NCBI GenBank assembly: GCA_039602395.1
Contig: JBCNJP010000019.1
Coordinates: 9,309,542 to 9,373,541, forward strand
DNA: 64,000 bases
Source: Deinandra increscens subsp. villosa
Lineage: Eukaryota > Streptophyta > Magnoliopsida > Asterales > Asteraceae
Reading direction: 5' to 3'
Part shown: one piece after another, positions 33,075-44,800 of the stretch
How the letters are laid out: each line of letters begins with the position of its first letter
How positions within the stretch are numbered: the first letter of the stretch is position 1
Notes under the pieces: generated by a model
Seen by the model: only the letters and a program-made list of their open reading frames with translations
What the model was told of the DNA's origin: nothing
Database searches by the model: none
Position numbers and translations under genes: made by a program

Positions 33075-34850
33075 AAATTCCTCTTTTCCCATACACTCCT
33101 TCAACACTTTAATAAAAGGTAAAGAAATATCTGCTGCTTTAGCCAAAAACATGTGCAAAGCCACTAACCTCCCATTTGAAATCCGCACTTCCTTAATTGA
33201 ACCCGTTGACTTCATTTGCACAACCGCTTCCACTTTATCCTTACTAGCCTGGATACCTTCCTTAGAAACGAACACACCCACGAACTTTTCTGACTCCATC
33301 CCAAACGAACACTTCTTATGGTTTAACTTCATATTTATGGAGCACAACCAATAAATATTACTTTTATATCGCAAATCATATCATCCTTCGTTCTGCTTTT
33401 AATCACTATGTCATCCACATAAGCTTCCTGATTCTTACCCACTTGCGATTGGAAAGTTTTATCCATCAAACGTTGATATATAGCCCTTGCATTTTTTAAT
33501 CCGAAAGGCATTTTCTTGTAACAGTATGTACCTTCCCTTGTAATAAAAGCTGTTTTGTCTTCATCCTCCACTGCCATTTGAATCTGATGGTAGCCCTTAT
33601 ACGCATCTAGAAAGCACTTCCAGTCATAACTTGCCGGCGCATCTACCTTGGAATCGATTTCTGGAAAAGGATAAAAGTCCTTCGGACAGGCATTGTTCAA
33701 GTCTTTAATGTCTATACACATCCGCCAGGAACCATCCCCGTTTTAACGAAAACCAGATTCACCAACCACGCATGATACTGTACTTCCCTCAAGATACGTG
33801 CTTCCACCAATTTATCCACTTCCTCCTTTATCAGAGCCGTCCTTTCTGTATTCATCCCTCTTTTATGTTGCTGATATGATTTCCTATCTAGGAAAACATT
33901 CGAACGGTGCTGAGACAAATCTTGTTGCATAGCGGTCATATCCAATGGTTGCCAAGCAATACATTTACACTTTCTCCTAATAGGTCAAACAATTTCTTAT
34001 GCATGTTCCCAGTAACAACACTCCCAACCTGTATCTTTTGATCTGGAAAAGCTTTATTAATCGCCCATTTATCAGACGCAATTTCCTCATCACTCACAAA
34101 TAAACTTGCATCAGGATGATCACCTTAACCATCCTTTGCTGCTCGCACATCCATTATTCTAACAAATGCATCAGACATCATGGTAGCAACCCCCAAAGGA
34201 GTTGGAAAACAGATCATCCCATTAACTACCGAAATCACGGCTCTAAGTCCTCGCAACACTGGTCTTGCCAAAATCACATTATGCACCGATGCTGCCCTTA
34301 CCAACAAAAAAATCATTTCCATTGTTTTACTACAAACTCCTTGCCCAAACGTTACTGGCAACACAATTTCCCCGATAGGCCTGAAAATTTCTCCCGCAAA
34401 ACCTATCAAAGGAGGCTTAGATGCCACCAAACAATTCCGCACATACGCACTCAACTGTCTAAAACATGATTCATACATTATCTCTGCTCCTCATTCAACG
34501 TATACCCTGTGTACTTCATACCCACCAATTTGAACAGTTATAACCACTGGCTCCTTCGTTGCTACATTCGACCTAACCAGTGGAAATACTATTTCTCGAC
34601 ACATCCATTCTAGCATTTCGATCCAACTGCACCTCTTGTTGCAAATGTACCATGTGAATTACCGGTACCGCCTTCTCCTCATGCTTTCCTCCTTGAATCA
34701 CCTTAACCAAATGCCCTAACTTTCCAGACCTTACCGCCTTGTTAATTTCCCTCTTGTAGCAAATTGACGCTGTTAAGCCTTTCGAGTTACAAATTGGAAA
34801 AAAACCAACCGCGCACAACCGCCTATGGTGGCATGACGGTAGCGGTGTTT
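33075..34850 (-). pseudogene. Ty3-gypsy (Tat lineage) gag-protease-RT fragment
   Basis: Minus-strand order: gag C-terminus (INKAVRSGKLGHLVKVIQGG, VIHMVHLQQ; about 34818-34600), protease region (LIGFAGEIFRPIGEIVLPVT, VILARPVLRGLRAVIS, CFPTPLGVATMMSD; 34478-34125), and reverse transcriptase (HKRGMNTERTALIKEEVDKL, CIDIKDLNNACPKD, CFLDAYKGYHQIQMA, MPFGLKNARAIYQRLMD, YVDDIVIKS, KKCSFGMES; 33945-33075). The YVDD active site is present (about 33410). Frameshifts occur near 33720 and 33360, and stops separate the blocks. RNase H and integrase are missing because the fragment stops at the copia LTR. Confidence 0.85.
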
Positions 34851-35930
34851 ATCTCTAAACCCATGTGCAGTGGCTAGATTTGTAACTTTAAATTTAGAGA
34901 CACGGCTGTTTATATCCAATCTATAAACGGTGTCTCGATTCGGAAGAAGAATCGCGTGAAGAGTTTAATGCGAAGTAGGGATTTTGAGGCACTCATTGAG
35001 AATGGAAACGTGTTAATCGATTGTCCTCTAGTCTCGAGAATGCAAAGCGTGCGACTGATGGACACCGCACGTTCTGGACGACGTCATATCCTACCATTCA
35101 TCAAGCGTGTGTTTTGATTGTAAGAGAATAAGAGAATCCCAACGTAATATAACAGATATATAAACTTGGTAATTTACTATTCTAACCCCACTTTTTCAAC
35201 ATATTTGTTTGTTTAAGTGTGATGATTAACTTTTCATGCTTTAAAGACTTGTACACATTGCATAACCATGTGTACGCGTCTTAAAATTAAGGAATTTTCA
35301 TGACCCAAACTACCTCTTATACCAATATGTATTATATAGTAGTATAGATTATAGATATCTATTATAATAAAGTTGAATCCGGGTAAGCTTTAACTGGTGT
35401 TCTTGATTGTGACTGTTAGTCATTGTCACATAATTTTTACACATTACACCTAATATCATATATGAGCATAATTGAAAACAAAAAAAGGTCATAACTAACT
35501 ACAGTAATTCCCCCTTACCTTAGGTTATATCATAGGTATCTAAATTTATATTTTTAATGTGAGTCTAAGAACAACCACTGTAGGAGTGCAAGCACATCAT
35601 TTATATTATTTAGTCAAAAGGTAATTTATATTGCTTTTAGTGCCATATAAAATTACAACCAGTTATTGTAACAGGTCCCTTTTATTTCTTCATGTTTGTA
35701 GCATAAGAAGTCTAAAAGCATACAGTGAAGTTATAGCATATTGTGATGTAAAATTACAACCGGTTAACAGATCCCTTGATCAAGATCCAAAAATAAATAT
35801 TTTATGTCTAGACATATTCCTTGCATAATCAAATTATATTCATCTTCCTAGCATAATCAAATTAAGATCATCTTCTAACATAATTATCCTTAATAGCCTG
35901 AATAAACTATAACAAAAGATTAAGTAGCAA
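34851..35930. other. No recognised gene
   Basis: 34851-35150 is moderately GC-rich without a domain; it may be upstream gypsy sequence. 35150-35930 is AT-rich. ATCAAATTA..ATCATCTTC is repeated near 35830-35870. No ends or duplications were identified. Confidence 0.35.
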
Positions 35931-35939
35931 CTGAACCTC

Positions 35940-37460
35940 CATCAGATGGTTTAAGATGAGTACCACAGATGATGTGGGGTGAGCAACACAGTCAATAAAA
36001 TTCTTTAAGCCTCTACTTTCAGTAGTAAAGAAGGCCTGCAAAAACATCAAATGAACTCTACATCTATACAACTCTACCTACAATAAACATATTATATTTA
36101 TATGTGTGGCTATGTAACTAAGAGTGTTTAGCCAACCAACCCAACCACAAAATGTAAATGAGGAATGCATTTACAGGAGGATGTAAATTAGTACAATTCA
36201 ATTTCAAATATGTACCTAATAACCTTTCTTGATATCATAGCATGTAACATGATCACAGTCATGAAGGAGTTTCATATGCTCAAATCATAGGCACAAATGT
36301 CCTCATATATTTCACCTATGAACCCACGATCAAATTTACAAAATATGATGATGTCTCCAATAATACAATAAAAGAGCAGATCCTCAAACTTAGAAAAGAT
36401 GAGGAAAAGGCAGTAAAGCATTAATAAGGATTATTTAGAAAAGAAAAACATGCATACCATGAAATCCTGCAATTTCCTTGTCTTGATAAATGACTAAAAG
36501 CAGCATCGACCGCTTCCAGTTTATTAACTTCTTAAAAATAACATATGAATAATTATTTTGATAAATGAAAATACAACTTAGGCAATAAAGATAAATTGTT
36601 AGGAAGATTAATCAATAGTATTTATAATATATCCATATAAGTCTATATTTCAACTGACCAAACATCAGTTTCTTAAAATTCTTCATTTTCAAACATGGAT
36701 GACCATACACTGCTTCCTTCTCTGTACATCTGTCTTCTACCCGGAAAAACCTTGATATTTTAAAACATAAAATATATTCAGCCAATTTACACATAGAATT
36801 TTTCATAAAAAAAGAAAGATTATGTAGCTATAACAGCTACAGTTTCACCTTTTTCACCAGAACGATTATAAAATCAGACGGGTTTTCTAGAATATGAAAC
36901 AAATTTATGATCTTTTATGCTTCCTACACAATAGATCTTCAGAAACACATAATTTATAAGAAAAAAACATAATAAATAACCTAATCAACCATGATCTTGA
37001 GATATAGACCAACCCATTAAACAGAAACACATGATGTACTAAAGCTAATGCAGGCAAGATACAAAAATATTTCCAAGCATACCTGTAAGTGTGAACAAAA
37101 TCTGTGATTTCTTATCAACAAATATAGAGAAATAATTCAAATCTATGATAATAACAACAAACTCCCTAGCAACTCTTTTAAACAATATACCAAAAACAGA
37201 TTCTTGCTAATTTACAAAATTAATTTGAAAGAAGTGAATTTAGGGAAATTACCTCTTTGAAGAGATGGTCTGGTCCGATTTGGATCCAGATGGAAGCAAA
37301 TGGTTGTGAGATTATGAGAGGGACAAGGGTTCATTATATAGGAAGTAAACGGTTCTCCATTGTTTGAAACTTGCAACCCGCCATCCATTGGAGGAAGCCA
37401 CCGCCCATCGAGAAGATAAACCGGCGCCTGCGAATCATTGGAGAAAGCCACCGTCACAGA
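35940..37460 (-). other. Possible unrecognised multi-exon transcript
   Basis: On the minus strand, gene-like blocks are separated by AT-rich DNA with splice-like borders. A GC-richer first block with open frame MTVAFSNDSQAPVYLLDGRW... (37457-about 37253) ends at a CAAAGAG|GTAATTT donor. Others are at 36760-36660 (VEDRCTEKEAVYGHPCLKM), 36520-36460 (NKLEAVDAAFSHLSRQGNC, followed by GTATGC) and 36040-35940 (after TTTTTGCAG). The frames were not joined with confidence and the family is unknown. It may be a decayed or captured gene. Confidence 0.25.
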
Positions 37461-38460
37461 TGAGACAAAAGGACTTCTATAGAATCCCCATCTATATTCA
37501 CGTTCGATTAGTAGGGAAAATTAGATGTATCTTTAGCTCGTATATAACTAGTCAATATCTAATATCACATATACATGGTCTTTCTTCCACAATGTAAACC
37601 AACTCTTCCTTCATCTTCAATTCAATTTGATAAGGATGCGTCTAACCGTTGACAAGAATTAACTTATAGCCATTCAATTCTATATACCTAGTTCGACCTC
37701 CCCTCTACGAACCATTTACGAACCCCGCCTTTTCTCATTTTATAAATGATCATTTCCCTTCCCCCTTCTTTATCTTTATCATTTTGATTATTATCCTAGA
37801 ACCTAAATTGATGATAAGATAATCAATGAATAAATTGAGGATAAATTGATTGGGGCGAATCGTTGCATAGAAATTGATTTTTTGATCTAAGTTCACACAA
37901 TTTCTTATTTATTAATATTTTTGTTTGGTCAATCGGTGCATAAAATCAACTGAAAATGAAAAGGGGAATCATTCTATAGAACATCTTTTTTTATTTATTA
38001 ATATCTAATAACACGTCGTAATACCACAATACATCTTCGTCAAATTACGGCTCCGAATAGTGAATATTCGGATTCGATGCCCAATCTAAACCGAATATTC
38101 ATTGAGGGTAAGGTATGATTATGATGTAAATAGACCAAACGGGAATTTTAGGAAAAAGATCTTTGAGATCTCTTTCCTTTTTTTCAGTTCTCTACTCTAA
38201 TATCAATATTGTAATCTTTTTGTAATAATTTTTTCTATTACTCTGATCGTATATAGTGTACTTGTATATTTTCATTTCCTAAATTCATTTTTTATAGCCA
38301 CACACACATTGCTTTAGGTTAAACTAAAAAAAGACTCTTTAGAAAACTAGTCAATGGTGGCCCTCCATGGATTCACCTATATAAGCGCGCATAAAATTGT
38401 AAAAATAAGATCTTGAATACCACTTGTATATCATTCAAGGAACATGATGGGGATAGGAAC

Positions 38461-39407
38461 TAGGGGTGTTCAATGGTTCGGTTAACGGTTTATTCGGTTT
38501 ATTTGATTCGGTTTATTCGGTTTGAAGATTTTTTTTATGATAACCATAACCAAACCAAACCGTATTGAAAATTTTACAAACCGAATCGAATAAACCAAAT
38601 TCAATATGATTCGGTTTCGGTTGAAAACCGAATAAATCGTATTCAAATCGTTTAAACCGTATTCAACAAATAACATATTTTGCATATTTTTTACTAATAA
38701 AAAAAATAAACAAAGAACAAACATCTTTAACATATCCTTAGAGTTTAAGAGTTAAGACCATAATCCGATATACAACCAAAATACTTCCAACTAAATACCT
38801 ACAACCAAACTACCCCCAACCCAATACCTACAACGGAAATACCAACAACCAAAATACCTACAACGAAAATACCAACAACCAAAATACCTACAACCCAAAT
38901 ACCCACAAACAAAATACTTACAGCCAAAATACCTACATACCGATAGAGTAAACAAAAAAACTTCAAAGTTTTAATGGAAAATAGTCTTCCAACACATGAA
39001 GTGAACAAAAACAAACATCAAGAAGTTTCTTCAATCGACATCAACTATTATCCCTCTCATTTCTACAAGAAATAAAAACAAGTATATGGGAAAAAACGAT
39101 GGATATATGATATATTAAAAAAAACATGGATATATCATTATCATGTATGGGTTTATAAATAAATAAATATACATATATATATATATATAAATCTTATTTG
39201 GTTTTAAACGGATAACCAAATAAACTGAATAAACCGAATAAAAACAAAACACAAAACCATATCCGAACCGTAAACCGAATTCACAATTCGGATACGGTTG
39301 AAAACCGAACCGTAAACCGAATTCACAATTCGGATTGGTTTATTCGGATATGAATATGGTTCGGTTTGTCAGTTTATTCGGATTTCGGTTATTTATGAGC
39401 ACCCCTA
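38461..39407. mobile_element. 947-bp non-autonomous hAT element inside the plastid-derived atpI
   Basis: The ends TAGGGGTGTTCA and (reverse complement) TAGGGGTGCTCA are flanked by the perfect 8-bp duplication ATAGGAAC (38453-38460, 39408-39415). The plastid sequence on either side confirms the insertion point, because one copy of the 8 bp restores continuity with atpI. Subterminal regions are rich in GGTTTATTCGG and its inverse. There is no transposase frame. Confidence 0.95.
38770..38942 (+). repeat. 15-bp minisatellite in the hAT element
   Basis: About eleven units of AAAATACCTACAACC and variants (CCAACAACC, CCCACAAAC). On the minus strand it yields a spurious VGILVVGIFVVGI peptide. Confidence 0.85.
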
Positions 39408-40037
39408 ATAGGAACCACTGAAGGTACTAAAGAAACAAGAACAACAACTACTAATTCATCGGGTAATATATTTCCGAAAAGTCGAAAACTAAGTGATAGG
39501 GGCTTTGTGAAATCTTCTAAGATTTAATAGGTAAAAGAATTGGAGTTGGTTGAATATATTTCCTGAAATAACCTAATCCTTTTATTGGTAAGACACGCAT
39601 AGAAATATGCCATTGACGTAAGTAAATCCAAAGCAACAGTAGTATTTATATCATTCGTGGGTGCGGCTAACTCCCCATGAGGTAATTGTATGATTTTCCA
39701 AGGTAAAAGGGCGCCTGACCAATTAGAAACAAAATAAAATAGAAACATAGTTCCAATAAAAGGAACCTAAGGACCATATTCTTCTCCAATTTGAGTTTTA
39801 CTCACATCTAGAACAAATTCAAGGACATATTCGAAGAAATTCTGACCGCCGGTCGGAATGTTTGTGGGTTCCGAACAGCTAGAGTGGTTGAACCTAATAA
39901 TATAGCAATTACAACCCAAGAAGTAATAAGTACTTAGCCGTGGACTTGGAAACCCCCGATTTTCCAATAAAAAAATTTGGCCTACTTCCACACGAGATAG
40001 ATCGTATAACTCATTTAGTGTGTGTATGGAACATGAT

Positions 40038-40890
40038 AGGTTATGAGAGATGGTTCGGATGACTTCATCTTCTTCCTCTAACACATCAGTAGGTAGTCCA
40101 GTGAGGTGGATTCCAATGGATCTTTGAGATGGCAGAAGTATGGTTGTGAGACCTCTTGGAATCCCTGCCCACCTCTTTGCTTGACAAATCATTCTCATTA
40201 CAAATTTTGGATATAGAATAACTATCTCTCTCTTCTATAAGAAGAGAGCAGTTAATTTTCATATACTGAAGAATGTAGTGAGAGAAGTTCATGTTTAATC
40301 CATTGATTAATGCATGCATCACCATTTGGGTGTCATGGGATGCAAGATTATGATTGTGGATGCAGGGCTTTAAATACAGCTGGATTTGAGCAAAGAAATA
40401 CCTCCAGACTGGAGGCAGACGTGCTCTGTTGGCATGTTCATTCATAAACTGACCAACATATCCAATGTCAGTGAGAGTCTCAATGACTTGGGTTTTAGTA
40501 AGTGAACTCATCTACATCATTTATTTGGAGGGCAGAGCGATTAGAGTCTTCTGAGATCAGAAGAGTGTCATGATCGACTCTGGTTCTGATTGGACTGGTT
40601 CGAGAGTTGGGGTCAGAGTTGGCATTCACCCAAAATTCCCTTAGAAGTTAATAGTTGATGGGGGAATTTTTGGTGAGGGCAAAGCCAATTGTCCACGTTT
40701 GCAAGAACCTCATCATTCTCATGAAAGTTTGTTGATGATTGGAGGTGTGAAGACACAAATTGTGAACATGAGGTAGAGGAATTTGGCAGTCTTGTCTTCG
40801 GAGAAGGGCATGGAAATCCATTTTTAGATGGAACTTTGTTTGGATGAAGATTGGGATGAAAAAGGTGAGGGATATGAAAGTGACACCCAT
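40038..40890 (-). pseudogene. Retroelement extra-ORF fragment (unknown function)
   Basis: The minus strand reads FHALLRRQDCQIPLPHVHN, LLREFWVNANSD, SSLTKTQVIETLTDIGYVGQ, LPPVWRYFFAQIQLYLKPCI and MVMHALINGLNMNFSHYIL. This resembles the extra ORF carried by some plant LTR retrotransposons (pattern: EFW..., MGYEG..., YWRF..H....C, L..G..FNFS..I...M...MYPRFL). A related piece lies inside the Sirevirus-type element at 50312-50509. A stop near 40648 and a shift near 40200 break it. Its downstream end runs directly into the plastid atpI sequence. Confidence 0.5.
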
Positions 40891-41899
40891 CTATTATAAC
40901 TGGGAAGAGTACAAAGTTCTGAAGATTTGTCAGTAAGATTCTTTAGGTTTTTCCGGCTATTTAGACCTCTAGTGTTTATGAGAGGGAATCAACTCTTATT
41001 TTCATCATCCCCTATTTAGAGTTATTATTGTCTCTTTTGGGTGCCTTTATACACAAAGATTTTCTTCCCGATATGCTCAAGTCATTTAAAATGTGATTTG
41101 ATGGACATCATTGCATTTCAGGTGGGAAGAGAAAGTTAATTTTTTTAAGAGTCATTCTGAGAGAAGCGCATTTCTTTTCAGAACCTTCATATATTATAGA
41201 CAATAGAAGGAAAAAGGAAAGACAAATAAAGAACAACAAATTAAAAGACCCCCCCCCCCCCCTGATCAGTGCAAGGGAAAAGACTTCTGAGTTGGTGCAG
41301 ATATGCTTCAGAAACTCTGAAAAATGTTTGTACGACTTCAGAAAGAAAAATAAAAAATTCAATTTTTTGGAACCCATTTGCTTTTGGATTTCTTGTTTAA
41401 ATTTTCATGGGTTTTGAAGAAACATTCAAAGAAGTATTAGCATTGATAGGATATGTGCTTTTCGTGCTATAATGCTTTCCAATTAGTTTCATCATTTCAG
41501 TAAACATATAATGTTTGTATATTGTAATCTCACCAAAATTATCAAAGTTTTGACTTGAAGAACTAGTGGGGTTTGTTGACTCAGATTTTGATTTGTTAGA
41601 GTCATCAAGTTCTAACTGATGTTAGGTTGAGACTTCAAATACTTGATTTTTGTTTTTGAGATTGTTATCCAGTTGTGGGTTATTCTTGGTACATTTGTCA
41701 TGTCCTCAAGTTGGTCATGAGCATTTATGAGACCGTTTATTTTCTTAGTTCCGTATGCAATCTTTGATACAAGGTTACACGTCCGGTCTCATAGTGATCA
41801 ATTTTAGCTTCATTACTCAATTTCTGTGTCTCGAGTCATCTTAATTTTGACAATTCATTTTCTCTATCTCTTTTTAGTTGATGAAGTTCAAATAGAAGA
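40891..41899. other. No recognised gene; 14-nt poly-C run
   Basis: Probably retroelement debris. A C run lies at 41249-41262. CATATAATGTTTG and TTGAGATTG-rich stretches have no recognised partner. No coding region is supported. Confidence 0.35.
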
Positions 41900-44800
41900 G
41901 AGTTCAACAAAAGAATGACCTAGTATTATTGTACCCCGCACAACTAACAAATTCGAAAACACAGACACGTCTAACAAATCCGAGTACACCTTTCGAAAAT
42001 TAACAAACAAAAGAAAACTTAGCTTAGCACAACCACCTAAAAAATAAGAAATACTATTTGCTAAACGCTATATTTTAGTAATAAACAAATAATATCAAAT
42101 AAAATAAAAATAATATGTTATAATATTATGGAGGAAAAATGGATTATAATAATACAAGTTTTACCTAGTTGGCGGATAATAATAGGAGTTTCAAATTTTC
42201 CTCACAATAATACCAGTTTTATGGATTATAACGATACACCGTTAGTTTTTTACTAATGGTGTTGGTGGTTGCTGACGTGGTTGCTGACATGGATCTTATG
42301 TGGCATGTTTTAACCAAGTCATAAAAGAAAAAGACTAGTTTGTAAATTCTTATAAGATTTGGGTTAAAAAACAAAAAAAACAAAAAACAAAAACCTAAAC
42401 TATTCTCGTCCCCCGTTCTTCTTCACGCTTGATTTCTTCACCTCCACCACCAACAACGACGGCGCCACCGCCCAGATATCCGCCGCTGCGATTCTTAATT
42501 TCCCTTCCCAGTTTCATGTCCATGAAGCCTCAAACTACTCTCGTCCCCGTTCTTCTTCACGCTGAATTTCATCGCCTTCGCCACCGGTTCCAGTTTCGAA
42601 ACCACCATCTATGCCGACTACGTGGTTGCGAATCGGGTCTCTTGCTTCTCGCGTTTCTTCTCCTCGAATAAGGGAGACAGATCGAAACCTTATGATAATG
42701 GGATCATGTGAAACGCGTTTAGAGTCTCGGTTTCCTTGCATTTCATATTTATTACGTCGTCGTCGAACAGGAAGTTAGGGTTTTTAGGTTTTTGCTTTTT
42801 GAACAAGGGAAATTCTGTGATTTTGAAGATTGTTACCCGACAATCCGGATTTGGATCGAGCAGTTTCGTGATGAGCCGGCGAGCGTCCGACGAGAACGAG
42901 AGCCGGAGATAACAAGGTCGCCAGAGGTCGTTAATAGCTGCTCTGCCTTTCTCCCCGTTCTTCTTCTTTTCTTTTTTTCTATTTTCTTTAACTTTTTTTT
43001 ATTAATGTATAGAAGTTACATAAATACTCCCTCCATTTTAATTACTTTATTTAAAGAAACCTATAGTATGTCATGTCAGCAAAAACTAACACCGTTAGTA
43101 AAAAAAACTAACGGTGTATCATAATCCAATACCTACAAAATTAATATTATTGTGAGGAGATTTTGAAACTCGTATTATTATCCACCAACTAGGTAAAACT
43201 TATATTATTAAAATCCATTTTTCCTAATATTATAAATGGAAACATAATCCACCAAACTACACAAACACAAAATAGAATTTGCATTCTATCAAATAAAAAC
43301 GAGAGCAAGAAAATAAAATGAAGGAAACACATAACAGCAAGACTCAAACGACAAGACACACATAAAAGAAGGCCAAAGAAAATGAGTCAAGCCAAAAAAA
43401 TATTCATGCATAAGCAATTTTAACTCAACACCCTTATAAAAAATTAGAGACAAAATACATCAAATGATCAAATAAAAACAGGGCAACAAACAACAAAATT
43501 GAAGACAACAAATAATAGCAAGCTTGTGAGAAAAGAAGAGTCAAAGAAAACATATCATGTAAGGAAATTATTCTTGCATAGGAAAATAAGATTCCACATA
43601 AGCATAAAAGTATTTTAGTACAAAACATAGCATACCTCAACACCAAATCCTTTTAGAAATCAATATTATCTCCCAAACTTTGAGAGAACAATCATACAAC
43701 TAATATTGTGTGAGCAAACTATTTGAAAATCACAATAGTTCTTGGCTCTTACAAGTATTTATGTAAGAAGATATAAGAAAGAACAAAAGTTTATACATGT
43801 CCCTCGAGATCATCAACAAAGAAGATAATGTCATCATACTAGCATATGGCAACCCGCCTGCCCTTCTAGTCACCTGTGATTCAATTTTTCATATAATTAC
43901 ATAAAATTCTAATTCTAATAAGAAATATATAAAAGATCATACCAGCCGAAATCCGATGACTACAACAATTCAAAGAACCAAGAAAAATTCACAATATATG
44001 GAATATACAAAATCCGAAAATCAATATCATACTACAAAGTAATATTAGGTGCTAAGAAGATGTAAGAAAGAACAAAAGCTTACACATCGAACACCGAGTG
44101 TACATGTTTCTGGAGATCAGGAATGTGAGCAATGAACATAGACATGCTAAGCACAATAGAAATTTGAGAATTCAAGGAAAATTCTACAGGAAAAAATAGG
44201 TGTAAGAAAATGATTACAATCTAATGTTTATATCGGAGATCTATAAAAAGTGTCTGAAAGAAAAACACAAAGTTGTAAAGAACACAATAGAAAATTCAAT
44301 TCAACAAAACAATGACCTAGCATTATTGTAACCCGCACAAATAGCAAATTCGAAAACACAAGCACGTTTAACAAATCCTAGCACACCTTTCAAAAATTAA
44401 CAAATAAAAGAAAATTTAGCTTAGTAGCTACTTGACAACTTAATACAACCACCTAAAAGAATAAGAAATACTATTTGCTAAACGGTATATTTTAGTGATA
44501 AACAAGTAATATCAAATAAACCAAAAATTATTTGCTTTATTATTATAAATGGTAACATAATTGACCAAACTACACAAACACAAAATAGAATTTGCATTTT
44601 ATCAAATAAAAGCAAGGACAAGAAAATAAAAGAAGGAAACACAACAACAAGACACACATAAAAGTAAGTCGAAGAAAACATGTCAAGTCAAGAAATATTC
44701 ATGCATAAGCAGTTGAGATTCAACACACTTAGAAAAAGGAAGAGACAAACCACATCAAATAGGAATAGAACTTGTAAAAATGATAAAATAAAAATAGGGA

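Larger units (their letters stand above)
37468..40037 (-). pseudogene. atpI: Plastid DNA in the nucleus: atpI and atpI-atpH spacer (NUPT)
   Basis: The minus strand carries a decayed copy of plastid atpI (ATP synthase CF0 subunit a, normally a thylakoid membrane protein). It runs from SCSIHTLNELYDLSRVEVGQ at about 40030, through FFEYVLEF.LDVSKTQIGEEYG and NWSGALLPWKIIQLPHGELA, to TSGIQDLI and the family-like end at 38351. The plastid atpI-atpH spacer follows down to about 37468. Stops (for example HG* where HGQ is expected) and indels break it. A hAT element (38461-39407) splits the gene in the VVPI codons. Excluding it, the plastid tract is about 1.6 kb. Confidence 0.9.

Noticed and set aside
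34116..34533. Plus-strand frames of 117 codons
   Set aside because: Antisense shadows of the gypsy protease region, whose minus-strand translation has recognisable motifs.
38799..39014. Hydrophobic VGILVVGIFVVGI repeat protein
   Set aside because: Translation of a 15-bp minisatellite inside a non-autonomous hAT element; the 15-bp period preserves any frame.
39524..40030. Functional atpI gene
   Set aside because: Stops, frameshifts and the hAT insertion; the plastid gene has an uninterrupted frame of about 247 codons.
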